Shown piece by piece: positions 22,930 to 35,310 of a stretch of DNA of 64,000 nt; within the stretch, counting starts at the first letter, position 1, and each line of letters opens with the position of its first letter. The translations under genes were made by a program, and so were the position numbers. The stretch spans positions 3,447,001 to 3,511,000 of the forward strand of contig NC_086382.1 of NCBI RefSeq assembly GCF_036588685.1. Direction: 5' to 3'. Origin of the DNA: Mytilus trossulus (Eukaryota; Mollusca; Bivalvia; Mytilida; Mytilidae). Below the pieces are notes generated by a model. It was not told where the DNA came from. It saw only the letters and a list, made by a program, of their open reading frames with translations, and ran no database searches.

Positions 22930-25800
22930 TCATATCAGGAGGTCATGTTATAAGAAAAGAAAGGATCAATAGAGACACTTTCTATGTTGTCTATAGGAAG
23001 GTGTCATATCAGCAGGTGATGTTATAAGTAAAGAAAGGATCAATATAGACACTTTCTATGATGTCTATATGAAGGGGTTATATCAGTAGGTGATGTTATA
23101 AGCAAAGAAAGGATCAATAGAGGCACTGTCTATGATGTCTATATCGAGGGTTCATATCAGCAGGTGGTGTTATAAGTAAACAATGGATCAATAGAGACAC
23201 TTTCTATGATGTCTATAGGAAGGTGTCATATCAGCAGGTAATGTTATAAGTAAAGAAAGGATCAATAGAGACACTTTCTATAATGTCTTTATCGAGGGGT
23301 CATATCAGCAGGTGATGTTATAAGAAAAGAAAGGATCAATAGAGACACTTTCTAGGTTGTCTATAGGAAGGTGTCATATCAGCAGTTGATGTTATAAGTA
23401 AAGAAAGGACCTATAGAGACACTTTCTATGATGTCTATATGAAGGGGTTATATCAGCAGGTGATGTTATAAGTAAAGAAAGGATCAATAGAGACACTGTC
23501 TATGATGTCTATATCGAGGGGTCATATCAGCAGGTGGTGTTATAAGTAAAGAAAGGATCAATAGAGACACTTTCTATGATGTCTATAGGAAGGGGTCATA
23601 TCAGCAGGTGATGTTATAAGTAAAGAAAGGGTCAATAGAGACACTTTCTATGGTGTCTATAGGAAGGGGTCATATCAGCAGGTGATGTTATAAGTAAAGA
23701 AAGGATCAATAGAGACACTTTCTATGGTGTCTATAGGAAGGGGTCATATCAGCAGGTGATGTTATAAGTAATGAAAGGATCAATAGAGACACTTTCTATG
23801 GTGTCTATAGAAAGGGGTTTTATCAGCCGGGGATGTTTTAAGTAAAGAAAGGGTCAATAGAGACACTGTCTATAGTGCCTATAAGAAGGTGTCATATCAG
23901 CAGGTGATGTTATAAACAAAGAAAGGATCAATAGGGACACTTTCTATGGTGTCTATAGGAAGGGGTCATATCAGCAGTTGATGTTATAAGTAAAGAAAGG
24001 GTCAACAGGGATACTTTCTATGGTGTCTATATGAAGGGGTCATATCAGCAGGTGATGTTATAAGTAAAAAAAGAATCAATAGAGACACTTTCTATGGTGT
24101 CTATAGGAAGGGGTCATATCAGCAGGTGATGTTATAAGTAAAGAAAGGATCAATAGAGACACTTTCTTTGATGTCTATAGGAAGGGATCATATCAGCAGG
24201 TGATGTTATAAGCAAAGAAAGGATCAATAGACACTTTCTATGGTGTCTATAGGAAGGGGTCATATCAGCAGGTGATGTTATAAGTAAAGAAAGGATCAAT
24301 AGAGACACTTTCTATGGTGTCTATAGGAAGGGGTCATATCAGCAGGTGATGTTATAAGTAATGAAAGGATCAATAGAGACACTTTCTATGGTGTCTATAG
24401 AAAGGGGTTTTATCAGCCGGGGATGTTTTAAGTAAAGAAAGGGTCAATAGAGACACTGTCTATAGTGCCTATAAGAAGGTGTCATATCAGCAGGTGATGT
24501 TATAAACAAAGAAAGGATCAATAGGGACACTTTCTATGGTGTCTATAGGAAGGGGTCATATCAGCAGTTGATGTTATAAGTAAAGAAATGGTCAACAGGG
24601 ATACTTTCTATGGTGTCTATATGAAGGGGTCATATCAGCAGGTGATGTTATAAGTAAAAAAAGAATCAATAGAGACACTTTCTATGGGGTCTATAGGAAG
24701 GTGTCATATCAGCAGGTGATGTTATAAGTAAAGAAAGGATCAATAGAGACACTTTCTTTGATGTCTATAGGAAGGGATCATATCAGCAGGTGATGTTATA
24801 AACAAAGAAAGGGTCAACAGGGACACTTTCTATGATGTCTATATCGAGGGGTCATATCAGCAGGTGATGTTATAAGTAAAGAAAGGATCAATAGAGACAC
24901 TTTCTATGATGTCTATAGGAAGGGGTCATATCAGCAGGTGATGTTATAAACAAAGAAAGGATCAACAGGGACACTTTATATGATGTCTATATCGAGGGGT
25001 CATATCAGCAGGTGATGTTATAAGTAAAGAAAGGATCAATAGAGACACTTTCTATGATGTCTATAGGAAGGGGTCATATCAGCAGGTGATGTTATAAGTA
25101 ATGAAAGGATCAATAGAGACACTTTCTATGATGTCTATATGAAGGGGTCATATCAGCAGGTGATGTTATAAGTAAAGAAAGGATCAACAGGGACACTTTC
25201 TATGGTGTCTATAGGAAGGGGTCATATCAGCAGGTGATGTTATAAACAAAGAAAAGATCAATAGGGACACTTTCTATGATGTCTTTATCGAGGGGTCATA
25301 TCAGCAGGTGATGTTATAAACAAAGAAAGGATCAATAGGGACACTTTCTATGATGTCTATATCGAGGGGTCATATCAGCAGGTGATGTTATAAGTAAAGA
25401 AAATTTAAGGATCAATAGGGACACTTTCTATGATGTCTATATCGAGGGGTCATATCAGCAGGTGATGTTATAAGTAAAGAAAGGATCAATAGAGACACTT
25501 TCTATGGTGTCTATATTAAGGGGTTATATCAGCAGGTGATGTTATAAGTAAATAAAGGATCAACAGGGACACTTTCTATGGTGTCTATAGGAAGGTGTCA
25601 TATCAGCAGGTGATGTTATAAACAAAGAAAGGATCAACAGGGACACTTTCTATGGTGTCTATAGGAGAGTGTAATATCAGGAGGTGGTGTTATAAATACA
25701 GGAAGGATTAATAGAGACACTTTATGTGTGCCTGTATGGAGTAATCCTAACAGCAAGTGATATAATGATTGAAGAAAGAGTCGATAGAGACACTTTATCC
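22930..25800 (-). repeat. 74-bp satellite array, inverted right arm
   Basis: About 39 units of the same 74-bp satellite on the opposite strand (GTTATAAGTAAAGAAAGG, ATCAATAGAGACACTTTC, CATATCAGCAGGTGATG). Within it, 23761-24350 and 24351-24940 are near copies with a period of about 590 bp (eight units), a higher-order repeat. The terminal units near 25700-25800 are degenerate. Confidence 0.95.
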
Positions 25801-25855
25801 TGCAATCAATTCAGCCTTCTTTTGTACAAATAACAGGTATACAAATAATTTATTG

Positions 25856-25881
25856 CTTTATTTGTACATGTACAAATAAAG
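25856..25881. repeat. Perfect 26-bp palindrome
   Basis: CTTTATTTGTACA followed immediately by its reverse complement. Located just outside the satellite's right edge. Confidence 0.85.
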
Positions 25882-26069
25882 TCTCCTGTTACCCTTCTTC
25901 CATGGTGAGCAGGGGGTGATTGTGATTTTTCTTTTTCTGAACCAGTTCATTTTGGGTGATCTCATCGCGGTCCGCGTTTAAACTGTCGATCTCTTTGAAA
26001 CATTAAAGATATGATTTACATTCGACAACGAAAGTTTCGAGTGTTGGGTTTAAATTTCAGGATAAAAAA

Positions 26070-26216
26070 CAATATATGTATATTGTCGGAAAATATAAAA
26101 TGTATTTGTACTCGCTACGAAACAGGAGAAAAGCTCGGCGGAGCCTCGCTTTTCGACCTGTTTCTAAAGCTATTATACAAATAAATTTTATATTTTCCGA
26201 CAATGTACATATATTG
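26070..26216. mobile_element. Foldback element (~147 bp)
   Basis: CAATATATGTATATTGTCGG and AAAATATAAAAT at the left pair with the complementary run ending ATATTTTCCGACAATG...ATATTG at the right. An inner AACAGG...AAAAGC is also paired. Two short overlapping frames on opposite strands here are spurious. Confidence 0.75.
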
Positions 26217-26225
26217 TATATTAAC

Positions 26226-26284
26226 ATGGTGTCTATAGGAAGGGATCATATCAGCAGGTGATATTATAAGTAAGGAAAGGATAG
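26226..26284 (-). repeat. Isolated satellite monomer
   Basis: ATGGTGTCTATAGGAAGGGA and TCATATCAGCAGGTGAT match one inverted-arm satellite unit, 430 bp beyond the array end and directly next to the foldback element at 26070-26216. Confidence 0.85.
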
Positions 26285-26415
26285 ACTCTATCCGGTTATT
26301 AGAGAAAATAATTAAATTGATATTCATCTCAAATGATGTACAGTATACTCATATCTTTCACAATATTGAAATATACAGCAATTTTCCACCAATTTATTTA
26401 AATAGCTATACATGT

Positions 26416-26618
26416 ATACCGTATAGCGGGTTATTTTCGAGGGGTGTGAATTTACGCGGATAGAACAAAATCGCCAAAATAAATTCCGCCAATTTAAAAG
26501 TGTACATGCAAAGGTATTGATAAAAGTGTTGAATCCGCCAAAATAATAACCGCCAAAATATTTCGTAAATGGAAATCGCGAAATTTTACATCCGTGAAAA
26601 TAACCCGCTATACGGTAT
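26416..26618. mobile_element. 203-bp MITE with TA-flanked 'CCGTATAGCGGGTTATTTTC' ends
   Basis: The left end ATACCGTATAGCGGGTTATT is mirrored by the right end AATAACCCGCTATACGGTAT. A TA on either side of CCGTATAGC suggests Tc1/mariner-type target duplication. The internal CGCCAAAATAA/CCGCCAAAAT repeats are typical of a widespread invertebrate MITE. No coding. Confidence 0.75.
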
Positions 26619-26784
26619 GTTGCTTTGGAGAGGAACCAAGAATATATTTACAAAATTTCAAATGCAGTATTTTTCAGGAGGACATTTGTCATAAATTCGG
26701 TAAAAGGACAACAAGCATTCCTAAATTTGGGTTTGAAAGCGGGTTAAACACACGTCATTACCATATAACTTTGTAGGTTTAACT

Positions 26785-28460
26785 GCACGAGTTCTCGTTT
26801 AAAGTTTAAATATAAAATTATAATCTATGTAGACTTTTCATTTCTGTTGTCTTATTAGCAATCATATCGCTTCTTTTTTTATATATATATATCTGCTGCA
26901 CAATCACGTAGCTTCTTTGATAACAGCCAAAAAATCTACAAAATCTAAATCAGACCCTATTTATATGCAATGGAAACAAGTATGATTATTTTGTATTCGG
27001 TTACATGCATGGTGCTTATCATAGTGGTCAGAGATGAGCACCTGTTACAGTTGTTAGCTAATGAAGACATTATTAATTACTTCAATGACATCTTTATTAC
27101 ATCTGTGTCTTGATATTTATAAAATTGGACATTAAATTGCATTTTATTTACATTTGATTGCTTTATTCTTGAGAAACTTAACAGATGATTAACCCTCAGT
27201 GAAGTTAACGTTGTCCCATCATGTTAAGACAATATATTACGCTTATTCGCCAATAGTTTTCCCTCTAATAAAATAACTGTTTTATAAAACGTATATATCC
27301 AATCCATACATCAGGGTGAAAAATTAAATAATAGTCCATGCGCGTATTATTTAGATATGATGTTAGTAAAATAATAATAAAGTGTGACCGTTTATTCATA
27401 CAAAACGTTTTTGTAAAGAAATAGAAAAGATCCAAAATAGTTGAGACACCAACTGATAATCTATTCAGTATAAAAAAAAATTTAAATTAATGTCTCAACC
27501 AGACATGTCAAACGATATTTGAGATGTTAGTCAAAGAATGACAAAAATAAAAATGAATAGATAATATTAAATTCTATGCTATATGCAGCACTTTCCCATT
27601 TAAAAAAAGACATATACGAATTTTCCAATTATTGTTCACCCTCGTAAACATAAAGGATTCAGTTTTTATGTTTCTATAGCTGGGTAAAATGGCGTTCCGG
27701 CTAAAAGAAGGACCATCTCGCTCCTAATCTTTTATTTTAGCAGTCCGGCAAGATAGAAAAATAAACTCCAAACTAAATGCAATATAACATGCAAACATTA
27801 GCAATATATATAAGCACAAGCAATTAAAGGATTTTAAAAGAAGATTAATAGATGCCAAATTAGAAATAACCTTAGATTAAAAGAGTACATGTAATAAGTG
27901 TCCGACACGTATTTGTAAATTATAGTCCAAACTGTCACAGAGAATAAATAATAAACTAAATAGAGTGAATGCATACAAGACCTTCGTTCAAGATTATGAC
28001 ACATAATCCGTGTAAAACGCTTTTGCCTAAATTTACGACCATGTCTAGAATAATAAAATAAATGCAAAACCTAAATATACATTAACAACAATTGAATTAA
28101 TAAAATGTTGTTTAAAAACTAATTTCACACGTCTGCACAGTCCAAATAGTCCGGTCATACATGTATTTCTACGGAAACTTGCGATTTGTGTTAATGTTTT
28201 GGTGTAAATTAAAAAAACCGCTAAAAAATAATTTTGACACAATGAAAGTATCATAACAAAGTACGCAAATCTACAGATATGATATAATAAATTACATTAA
28301 ACAAACGATCATAGAAATAGAAATAGAACACTTTTACTGAATGAAAACATGGATAATAACTGCAAATTTGAGATTGTTCACATTTTTTTTGAATTAACTG
28401 ATTTAGCAGTTGTAAAATTTAAGAATTTTCTGTATTATACACTGATTAGAATATAAAATT
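26785..28460. other. Non-coding stretch inside the 20.5-kb element
   Basis: AT-rich. The short minus-strand frames at 27834-28254 have no recognisable feature. Confidence 0.4.
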
Positions 28461-28462
28461 GA

Positions 28463-28781
28463 GAAATGATTGATGCAGGCTATACTTTATTGAAGTTTTA
28501 ACATGGGTAGGCATTATATTCGTGATTCTTTTGCCCGAGCGAAAGTGAGGACTAAAATAACAAGAATATATGTTGTTTATTCTTTAGTTTTCTATGTTGT
28601 GTCAAGTGTATTATTGTTTGTCTGTTTGTACTTTTTCATTTTTAGCCATGGCGTTGTCAGTTTATTTTCGATTTATGAGTTTGAGTCTTGACTGTCCCTT
28701 TGGTATCTTTCGTCCCTCTTTTTTTAATAATGCCTACCCATGTTATAACTACAATAAAGTATAGCTTGCATCAATTATTTC
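28463..28781. mobile_element. Foldback element with 53-bp inverted arms and an R1 repeat between them
   Basis: 28463-28515 (GAAATGATTGATGCAGGC, TATACTTTATTG ... ACATGGGTAGGCATT) is mirrored by 28729-28781 with only about four mismatches. The middle holds an R1 repeat copy at 28565-28727, which probably entered the loop of an older palindromic element. Confidence 0.75.
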
Positions 28782-30126
28782 GATTCTGAATAGGACAATT
28801 AAGGTAATTTCTATGTCCGATAAGTATAAGTGTAAAAGCGTTCGTGTAGGCTCTTCCATGAACCTCCCTTTTTTTGTTTGTAAAGAAGCAAACGGCTGGC
28901 ACTGTGATTTTTCAGAGGGAGGAGTTTGAACAGCCAGCATGAACGGTTGTAGTATCTAGGCAGTCAAATATGTCAATTTCGGAATGCAACACATTACGGT
29001 CCTAATAAATGAATTAGTAACATCATGTGCACCATTTAAGAGTTTGAAAGTGTTTAAAAGTTACGGAAATATATTAAGTGCATGATAATTTTATAAATTC
29101 ATTATTCTGAAGAGATCAATATACGCATGTGCAAACAAATTTGATTGGATTTAGAGCATCGGCATGGGTTTGTTCACAAAGCGAAAGAAGCACGTCATAT
29201 TAGAATATAGTATGAAGTTATATTACTAATGCCTGTTTATCAAAGCAGTCTTATGACTATGATATGTCCGAAGGCCATCGTAGAACACATCAAACGTGTC
29301 GCAACCTAGAATATATCACAGGAATTTTCCTAAGTGAGGACACCAAAGGGACGGAAATTTAAATTACCAGGAATTATAACACTTAATTATCCCGTTTTTA
29401 CGCAAAAACGTTATGTCCAACGTTTCATTTTGTGTGCAAAAGATCAGAGTTCCGTTTTTCCTATGGTATTTTTTCTCCGATCATCGTAAAACTTCACAAG
29501 AATATTGCTATTGTTATAGATATTCGCGTATTAAAGCAAAATCAATATCACTGAAACCGTTATCCGAAAAAAAATATTTTTGTAAACGGTCTGAAAAATG
29601 TCCAAGCATAACAAGGTTATACATAACAAGGTCGATACCTCTGCTGGTGGACTATCAGTCCCCGAGGGTATCATCAGCTCAGTAGTCAGTACTTCGGAAC
29701 TGACATGATTTAACAAACTTTACTAAAATTGTCCGTTTATAAATTTTGAAATTATTAAGAAATTAAGGTTTCAACTCCCCCTTGGCTATTTATTTTTGGT
29801 ATTTTTGACATATAGCTCTTTAAGACAACGGTTTCGGTACTTATACATCTTCGGATTTCAATGTTTGGCTTTGAGCGTTCCTGATGAAGGTAAATCCAGA
29901 AAAGCGACTTTCTGACGCAAGAAATAATTAAGCGGATTGTTTTCAATTATTTTATACAAGTTCGAGTTTGCTCATTTATACTGTAATATTAGAAAACCTT
30001 AGAGGAAACATATTTATTATATTTTGAAAGTTTTTTTCACTTTTCTTCTGGTTCATGATATTTTTTGCCGGAAACCATGCGTATAGTTTCTATTGCAATG
30101 ACTTCAAAAAAAGTATAGCCATCTTG
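28782..30126. other. Non-coding stretch with repeat fragments
   Basis: Contains a dispersed CTCTGCTGGTGGACTATCAG / GGGTATCATCAG repeat at 29635-29705 and a related ATTTCAATGTTTGGCTTTGAGC fragment near 29855. No gene supported. Confidence 0.45.
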
Positions 30127-30245
30127 TCCCGACTTCCTGCCGAGAGATATCGAGTGGCCCATAGACACAATAAAAACTCGCCGATATATAAGCGAGAACC
30201 CCTCAAAGAAAACTTGCGAATAAGTAAGCGTGGTTCACGCAAAAA
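30127..30245. repeat. Dispersed 'GAGAGATATCGAGTGGCCC' repeat, copy 2
   Basis: Same orientation as the copy at 20177-20285. Confidence 0.7.
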
Positions 30246-30827
30246 TATTAAGACTAAGTACTCGCAATATGTTTTTTCCCCAAATACTTAAACTGAATAC
30301 TATAAACGTTCTTTGTTGATATATATCTGGAAGCATTTTGTTTAATAATTAGCTTAAAATTGAAAGCAATGTAACGTAATTGAATTTAAAAAAAAATATA
30401 CTGAAGAATTTTATTTTGTTCTTGTCTGTTATATAATTAAAGTACTGAAGTACTGAACATCGGATGACTGCATGTTAAAACAAATCACATCTCTATACCT
30501 GAAAGCGAGGTTGAAAACCAGATATATTTTTTTGGAGACAAGTTCGAGACATAAATGACAGGGAATTCAACCTCATCGTAATACGTATTATATTGTAGTG
30601 ATACAAATCGGTATACTCTGGTTTCTTCTTATATATTAAATTTATATTTGTATATCATAGTTATTATCATGTATATAAAACTTTCATCCATTTGTATATC
30701 CTTCTATTCTACTATACTAATCATAGTGCAGTGCAAGTGCATGGTGGACACTCTTCTGTAATAATTCGATTTTATAATAGATTGGATTTGAGTAGGCATT
30801 CATATTTTTCCTCAAAACGTTCAATGT

Positions 30828-30872
30828 CCCATACAGAGTTATCGAGAGCAAGGACCGATAACTCTGCATGGG
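30828..30872. repeat. Hairpin core
   Basis: CCCATACAGAGTTATCG pairs with CGATAACTCTGCATGGG (one mismatch) around an 11-base loop. Probably the centre of a small MITE; the outer limits are not clear. Confidence 0.65.
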
Positions 30873-31257
30873 AGATTGCAAACGTTCTTGAGATATTCTT
30901 CCGCATGCGTTAACACACTTTTTCTGTGCGTGTGCATAGATATTAAAGATTTGTTACTTGTATATATATTTCTAACGACACAATATTTTCATATTCTTAA
31001 TTTATGTTCTAAAAAAGTATTTTTTGGAGTATCCATTAAAAAAATGAAATTATAACAAGCGATAGGGAATGTTATTTTGCACTTGATAATGTCCGCGTAT
31101 TTTTCATGTTTAATAGATCGGTTACAATCCCAACACGAAAGTTACGTAATGAAAATCTAGGCGACATCAATACACTGGAATGCCATCACGGTTAGTCAAT
31201 GTAAAAATTATAACAACACGTTATAAATGTATTTGCTTCCAAGCGCATTTTATTAAA

Positions 31258-32960
31258 TTACCGGGGCCCTTCGGGCTCCAAAGGTCCCAATGTGAGCTTA
31301 TTTCATTACTTTGCATCCGTCGTCGTAAACTATTAAAACATCATATCCTCTGAAACTACTGGGCCAAATACTTTCAAACTTTAACTAAAATGTTACAGTT
31401 CCTTAGGGTATCTTGTTTATATAGTTTATCCGAAGTTTTGATCCATCGACAAACATGGCCGCAATGGCTAAAAATAGAACATAAGGTGAAATGCAGTTTT
31501 TGGCTTATATCTCAAAAACTAAAGCTTTTAGAGCAAATCTGACAAGGGTAGAATTGTTAAATTGGTCAAGATCTATCAGCCCATGAATTTTCAGACGTAT
31601 CGAACAACCCTTTAATGAAATTTTGCTGTTCTTTGTTGTTTTCTTGACTATTATTATAGATATATATTAACTGTAAACAGCAATAATGTTCAGCAAAGTA
31701 AAATCTACAAAAAAGTTAAATGACCAATATTTTCAAATGACCCCTTAAGGACTTATTGTCCTTTAAAGACAAGTTTACAAAATTTGTTCATCAGGTTTGC
31801 TCACATTTAAAAATCTTCTGCTCTGAAACTATTGTGCCTAATGCTTCTTAACTTTAAAATATAAAAAAGAAGATGTGGTATGATTGCCAATGAATGAGAC
31901 AACTGTCCACAAGAGACCAAAAACACAGAAATTAACAACTATGGGTCACCGTACGGCCTTCAACAATGAGCAAAGCCCATACCGCATAGTCAGCTATAAA
32001 AGGCCCCAATATGACAATGTAAAACAATTTCAAACGAGAAAACTAACGGTCTAATTTATATAAAAAATGAACGAAAAACAAACATGTAACACATAAACAA
32101 ACAACAACCACTGAATTACAGGCTCCTGACTTGGGACAGGCAGATACATAAATCATGAATGTGCCGGGGCGGGGTTTAACATGTTAGTGGGATCCCAACC
32201 CTCCCCTAACCTGGGACAGTGGTATAACAGTACAACATAAGAACGAACTATAAAAATCAGTTGAAAAAGGCTTTACTCCTCAGATGGGAAAAAATATAAG
32301 TGGATGTGGAAAGAATGTTACTTTAGTAATTTACTTGATGAATTGTGTCTGAATATTTAGATCCATCAACAAACATGGCCACCAGGGCTAAAAATAGAAC
32401 ATACGTACGGGTCAAATGCAGTTTTTGGCTTATATCTCAGAAACTAATGCATCTAGAACAAATCTGACATGGGTAAATATGTTTTGTACGTCAAGATTTA
32501 TCAGCCCTGTAATTTTCAGACATTGTTGGGTTGCTGCCACCAAATTGGTTATTTTAAGGAAATTTTGCAGTTTTTGGTTATTAACGTGAATATTATTGAA
32601 GATAAAGATAAACTGTAAACAGCAATAATGTTCAGCAAAATAAGATCTACAAAAAGTTTGACCACTTAAGGAGTTATTGTACTTTAAGGACAGTTTTTCA
32701 CAAGTTGTATATGTTTTTTTAAATCTTCTCAAATGAATCTAGTATACATTTTGTATTTTATTTCCTTGTACGTCAAGAAACATAGACACTATGGCTAAAA
32801 TGGAACATATGGGTACAATGCATGTATTAATTTGCTTTTGAAGAAAATATGATAGATGCAATGAACATTTAAATGGCATTTTAAGCCACTCATTAATATA
32901 TATTGAAAAGCAAAAATATTCATTAATGAAAGATTTAAGCCAAAAAATAACATGAGCGAT
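31258..32960 (+). repeat. Two ~500-bp monomers of a dispersed bivalve repeat, one carrying an insertion
   Basis: GATCCATCGACAAACATGGCC, CAGTTTTTGGCTTATATCTC, AACTGTAAACAGCAATAATG and CTTAAGGAGTTATTG-like blocks appear twice (about 31320-31850 and 32290-32760). The first monomer is separated from the second by the inserted repeat at 31860-32283. The small minus frame at 32430-32732 is a by-product. Confidence 0.7.
31860..32283 (+). mobile_element. Most complete copy of the 'GAGACAACTGTCCAC...GTTAGTGGGATCCC' repeat (family R2)
   Basis: Contains AGATGTGGTATGATTGCCAA, ATGAGACAACTGTCCAC, ACCGTACGGCCTTCAAC, AACGGTCTAATTTATATAAA, GCTCCTGACTTGGGACAGGC and AACATGTTAGTGGGATCCC. Degraded copies lie at 6965-7175 and 46215-46580. 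Non-coding mussel repeat of unknown class. Confidence 0.75.
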
Positions 32961-33979
32961 TCAGGCTCTTGAGAGCTTCTTGTTTATATAATGTGTAAGA
33001 ACTGAACAAATTGAAAAGATATACGACCAAAGGTATAGGTGCTTGAGGACATGCAGGATCCTATCTTGAGCCCCATAGTCCCTTCCTTTTTTTTTTTATG
33101 AATCCCCGATTTCTATTTGAGACCATTAACGTTCGTCGATCATTCGATTCACTATAGTCTGTTCGACTTTTCTTATTAAAACAAATTTTAAATATTTTTG
33201 ATAAACGTCAATAACCTGAGACATATAATATGTCTCTGATTAGACAATAATCCAACAACACAAACAAATCTACATACGTCCTAAAAAGATAGAAAGTCGC
33301 CTCGATTCTAGTTAGGTTGTGGAGTAATACATTTTTTGGGAAATGTTTTTTGTTATCATATCAGTGTTTCTTTTTTTAAATGCTTCTAATTATGATTAGT
33401 GAAGTGGTGTATCTTGTGTTTTTCTGAATTGGTGATTTTTCTTGCTTAATGAAAAGAAAACGTAAAAAAATCCCGATGGGAAAAAAAGTATCGACAACAA
33501 CCAATACAAAAATATTGGAACGATACATAGAAACTTGGATACACTTTATTTTTATGTAAAAAATGACCAAACCCCACACTTTACAAAGTCTTTCTCGTCT
33601 GATTACAATCCTGACGAACATTGTTGGTATTAACGTCAGAAAAGCATTATCATATATGCTCTACTAGACTTTGATAATAATAAATACAAATTCAAAGTTG
33701 ATGTGATAAAACTGGGGGAAAATCTGGATCCTACATGGATATACGATTCGAACAATGCTCTTTTCAAGTTAGCTGTAGTGAAGTCCTACGGTTTCTCAAA
33801 ATTTAATTGTCCACAGAGCTTTGAATGTAACGCGCTTAATTCTTCTCTGAAAATTCAATCTTTTAGTCGTGGATTATTAAATCCCCGCTTTAAAAAAAGG
33901 GGGTATACTGTTTTACCTCTGTCTGTCCTTCCGTCAGTCCGTCAGTCCGTCAGTCAGTCCATCCGTCCCATGAATATTT
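32961..33979. other. Non-coding stretch with a CCGTCAGT microsatellite
   Basis: Contains (CCGTCAGT)n-like repeats at 33928-33962. Frames such as 33703-34080 read through repeat DNA and are not supported as genes. Confidence 0.45.
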
Positions 33980-34315
33980 TTCGTCGCATTTTTCTCAGGA
34001 ACTACAATACAAGGATTTCTGAAATTTGGTGTCAGGGTTTATCTAAGTCAGCTATACCGTGTGATGCGTTTTCAGATTGATCACTTGACAACTTCCTGTT
34101 TACCGAACACTTGTATGATTTTACACATGATAGCCAAGTTGAAAATTTTCGTCACATTTTTCTCAGGAACTACAATACAAGGATTTCTGAAATTTGGTTT
34201 CAGGATTTATATAAGTCAGCTATACCGTGTGATGCGTTTTCAGATTCATCACTCGACAACTTCCTGTTTACCGAACACTTGCATATTTTTACACTGAGCA
34301 GTAGCTCGCAGTTTC
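33980..34315 (+). repeat. 168-bp unit repeated twice in tandem
   Basis: TTTTTCTCAGGAACTACAAT and GACAACTTCCTGTTTACCGA occur in each unit with about 95% identity by eye. Confidence 0.8.
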
Positions 34316-34969
34316 ACTTGTTTGTTTTTTTTTTATAATAGAAAGAATTGAAAATATCGTCACTCATTCAGCAAGCTGTTTTACTATAATTGAAAACAAA
34401 TAAGAGGCAAAAGATATCATAGGGATATTCAAACTAAGAAGTCGAAAATTAACTGACAACACCGTGGAAAAAGAAAAAATGACCAACAAACAAAAGTACA
34501 CAAAACACAAACATATAAAACTTAAGACTGATCAACACGAACCCCACAAAAAACTGAAGTTGTTCCGTATTTAGAGGGCATTTCTTTCTAACAAAAACGA
34601 TAAAACGGTTCAGCGAGCACACGTTTATAGTTTCTAACATACGTTTGCAAAGTTTGCATAAACTTTGACAAACTATAAATTCGCGAAAAATGCGTCTACA
34701 GTTTCACTGTTGACAAGCGGATGATGGCAACTGTAGTTTTTGTCTGAATAGAACTTATCACCCAGTTAGTAAAATTGTATAAGATACCGTGAAAAAAAAA
34801 CCTTACAAGTGTTATTTCTAAGTGGTCTTGATTTATTTTCGATTGCCTTCTTATTAGAATATTTGTGGATATCCAAGTGTGTATTTGTTGAACAATCTAG
34901 CTTTAGAGGCAGTTATTTCATTGTGCTTTAAATTCAAATAGAAAAAAAATGCTCCTGCTCTATCTATAT

Positions 34970-35310
34970 GTTCATTATATTTTATCCTATTATTCTCTTA
35001 TTTTCCCCCAATATTATTATCTATTCATTTTTGTCCATTCTGTCTTCTATTTCCAGTATTTTCTGTTATATCAACAACCCATCCAGACCTTCATGTATGT
35101 GTATGACAGGCACCATTGTTTGTCTAATTAGAACGAGGTTCACATTTTTGTCTTTAAGTTGTTGTTTACATATATATTATTCTCTATTGTTATCCTATTG
35201 TTTTTTATTCCCTTTTTTGTGTCCATTCTGTTGTCTTTGTCTATTATTCTCTAATATATAGAAACATCCCATCCAGAACTTCATTCATATATATGACAGG
35301 TCAGGCATCG
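34970..35310 (+). repeat. Imperfect direct repeat (~165 bp, two copies)
   Basis: Both copies have TATCCTATT..TCT, TTTTGTCCATTCTGT-like and CATCCAGA(C/A)CTTCAT-then-TATGACAGG segments. AT/pyrimidine-rich; the frames in it are not genes. Confidence 0.6.

Noticed and set aside
20766..25800. CRISPR array
   Set aside because: The units are continuous 74-bp tandem repeats without unique spacers, in animal DNA.
33703..34080. 125-codon open frame
   Set aside because: It runs through a CCGTCAGT microsatellite and a 168-bp tandem repeat, and the composition is not protein-like.
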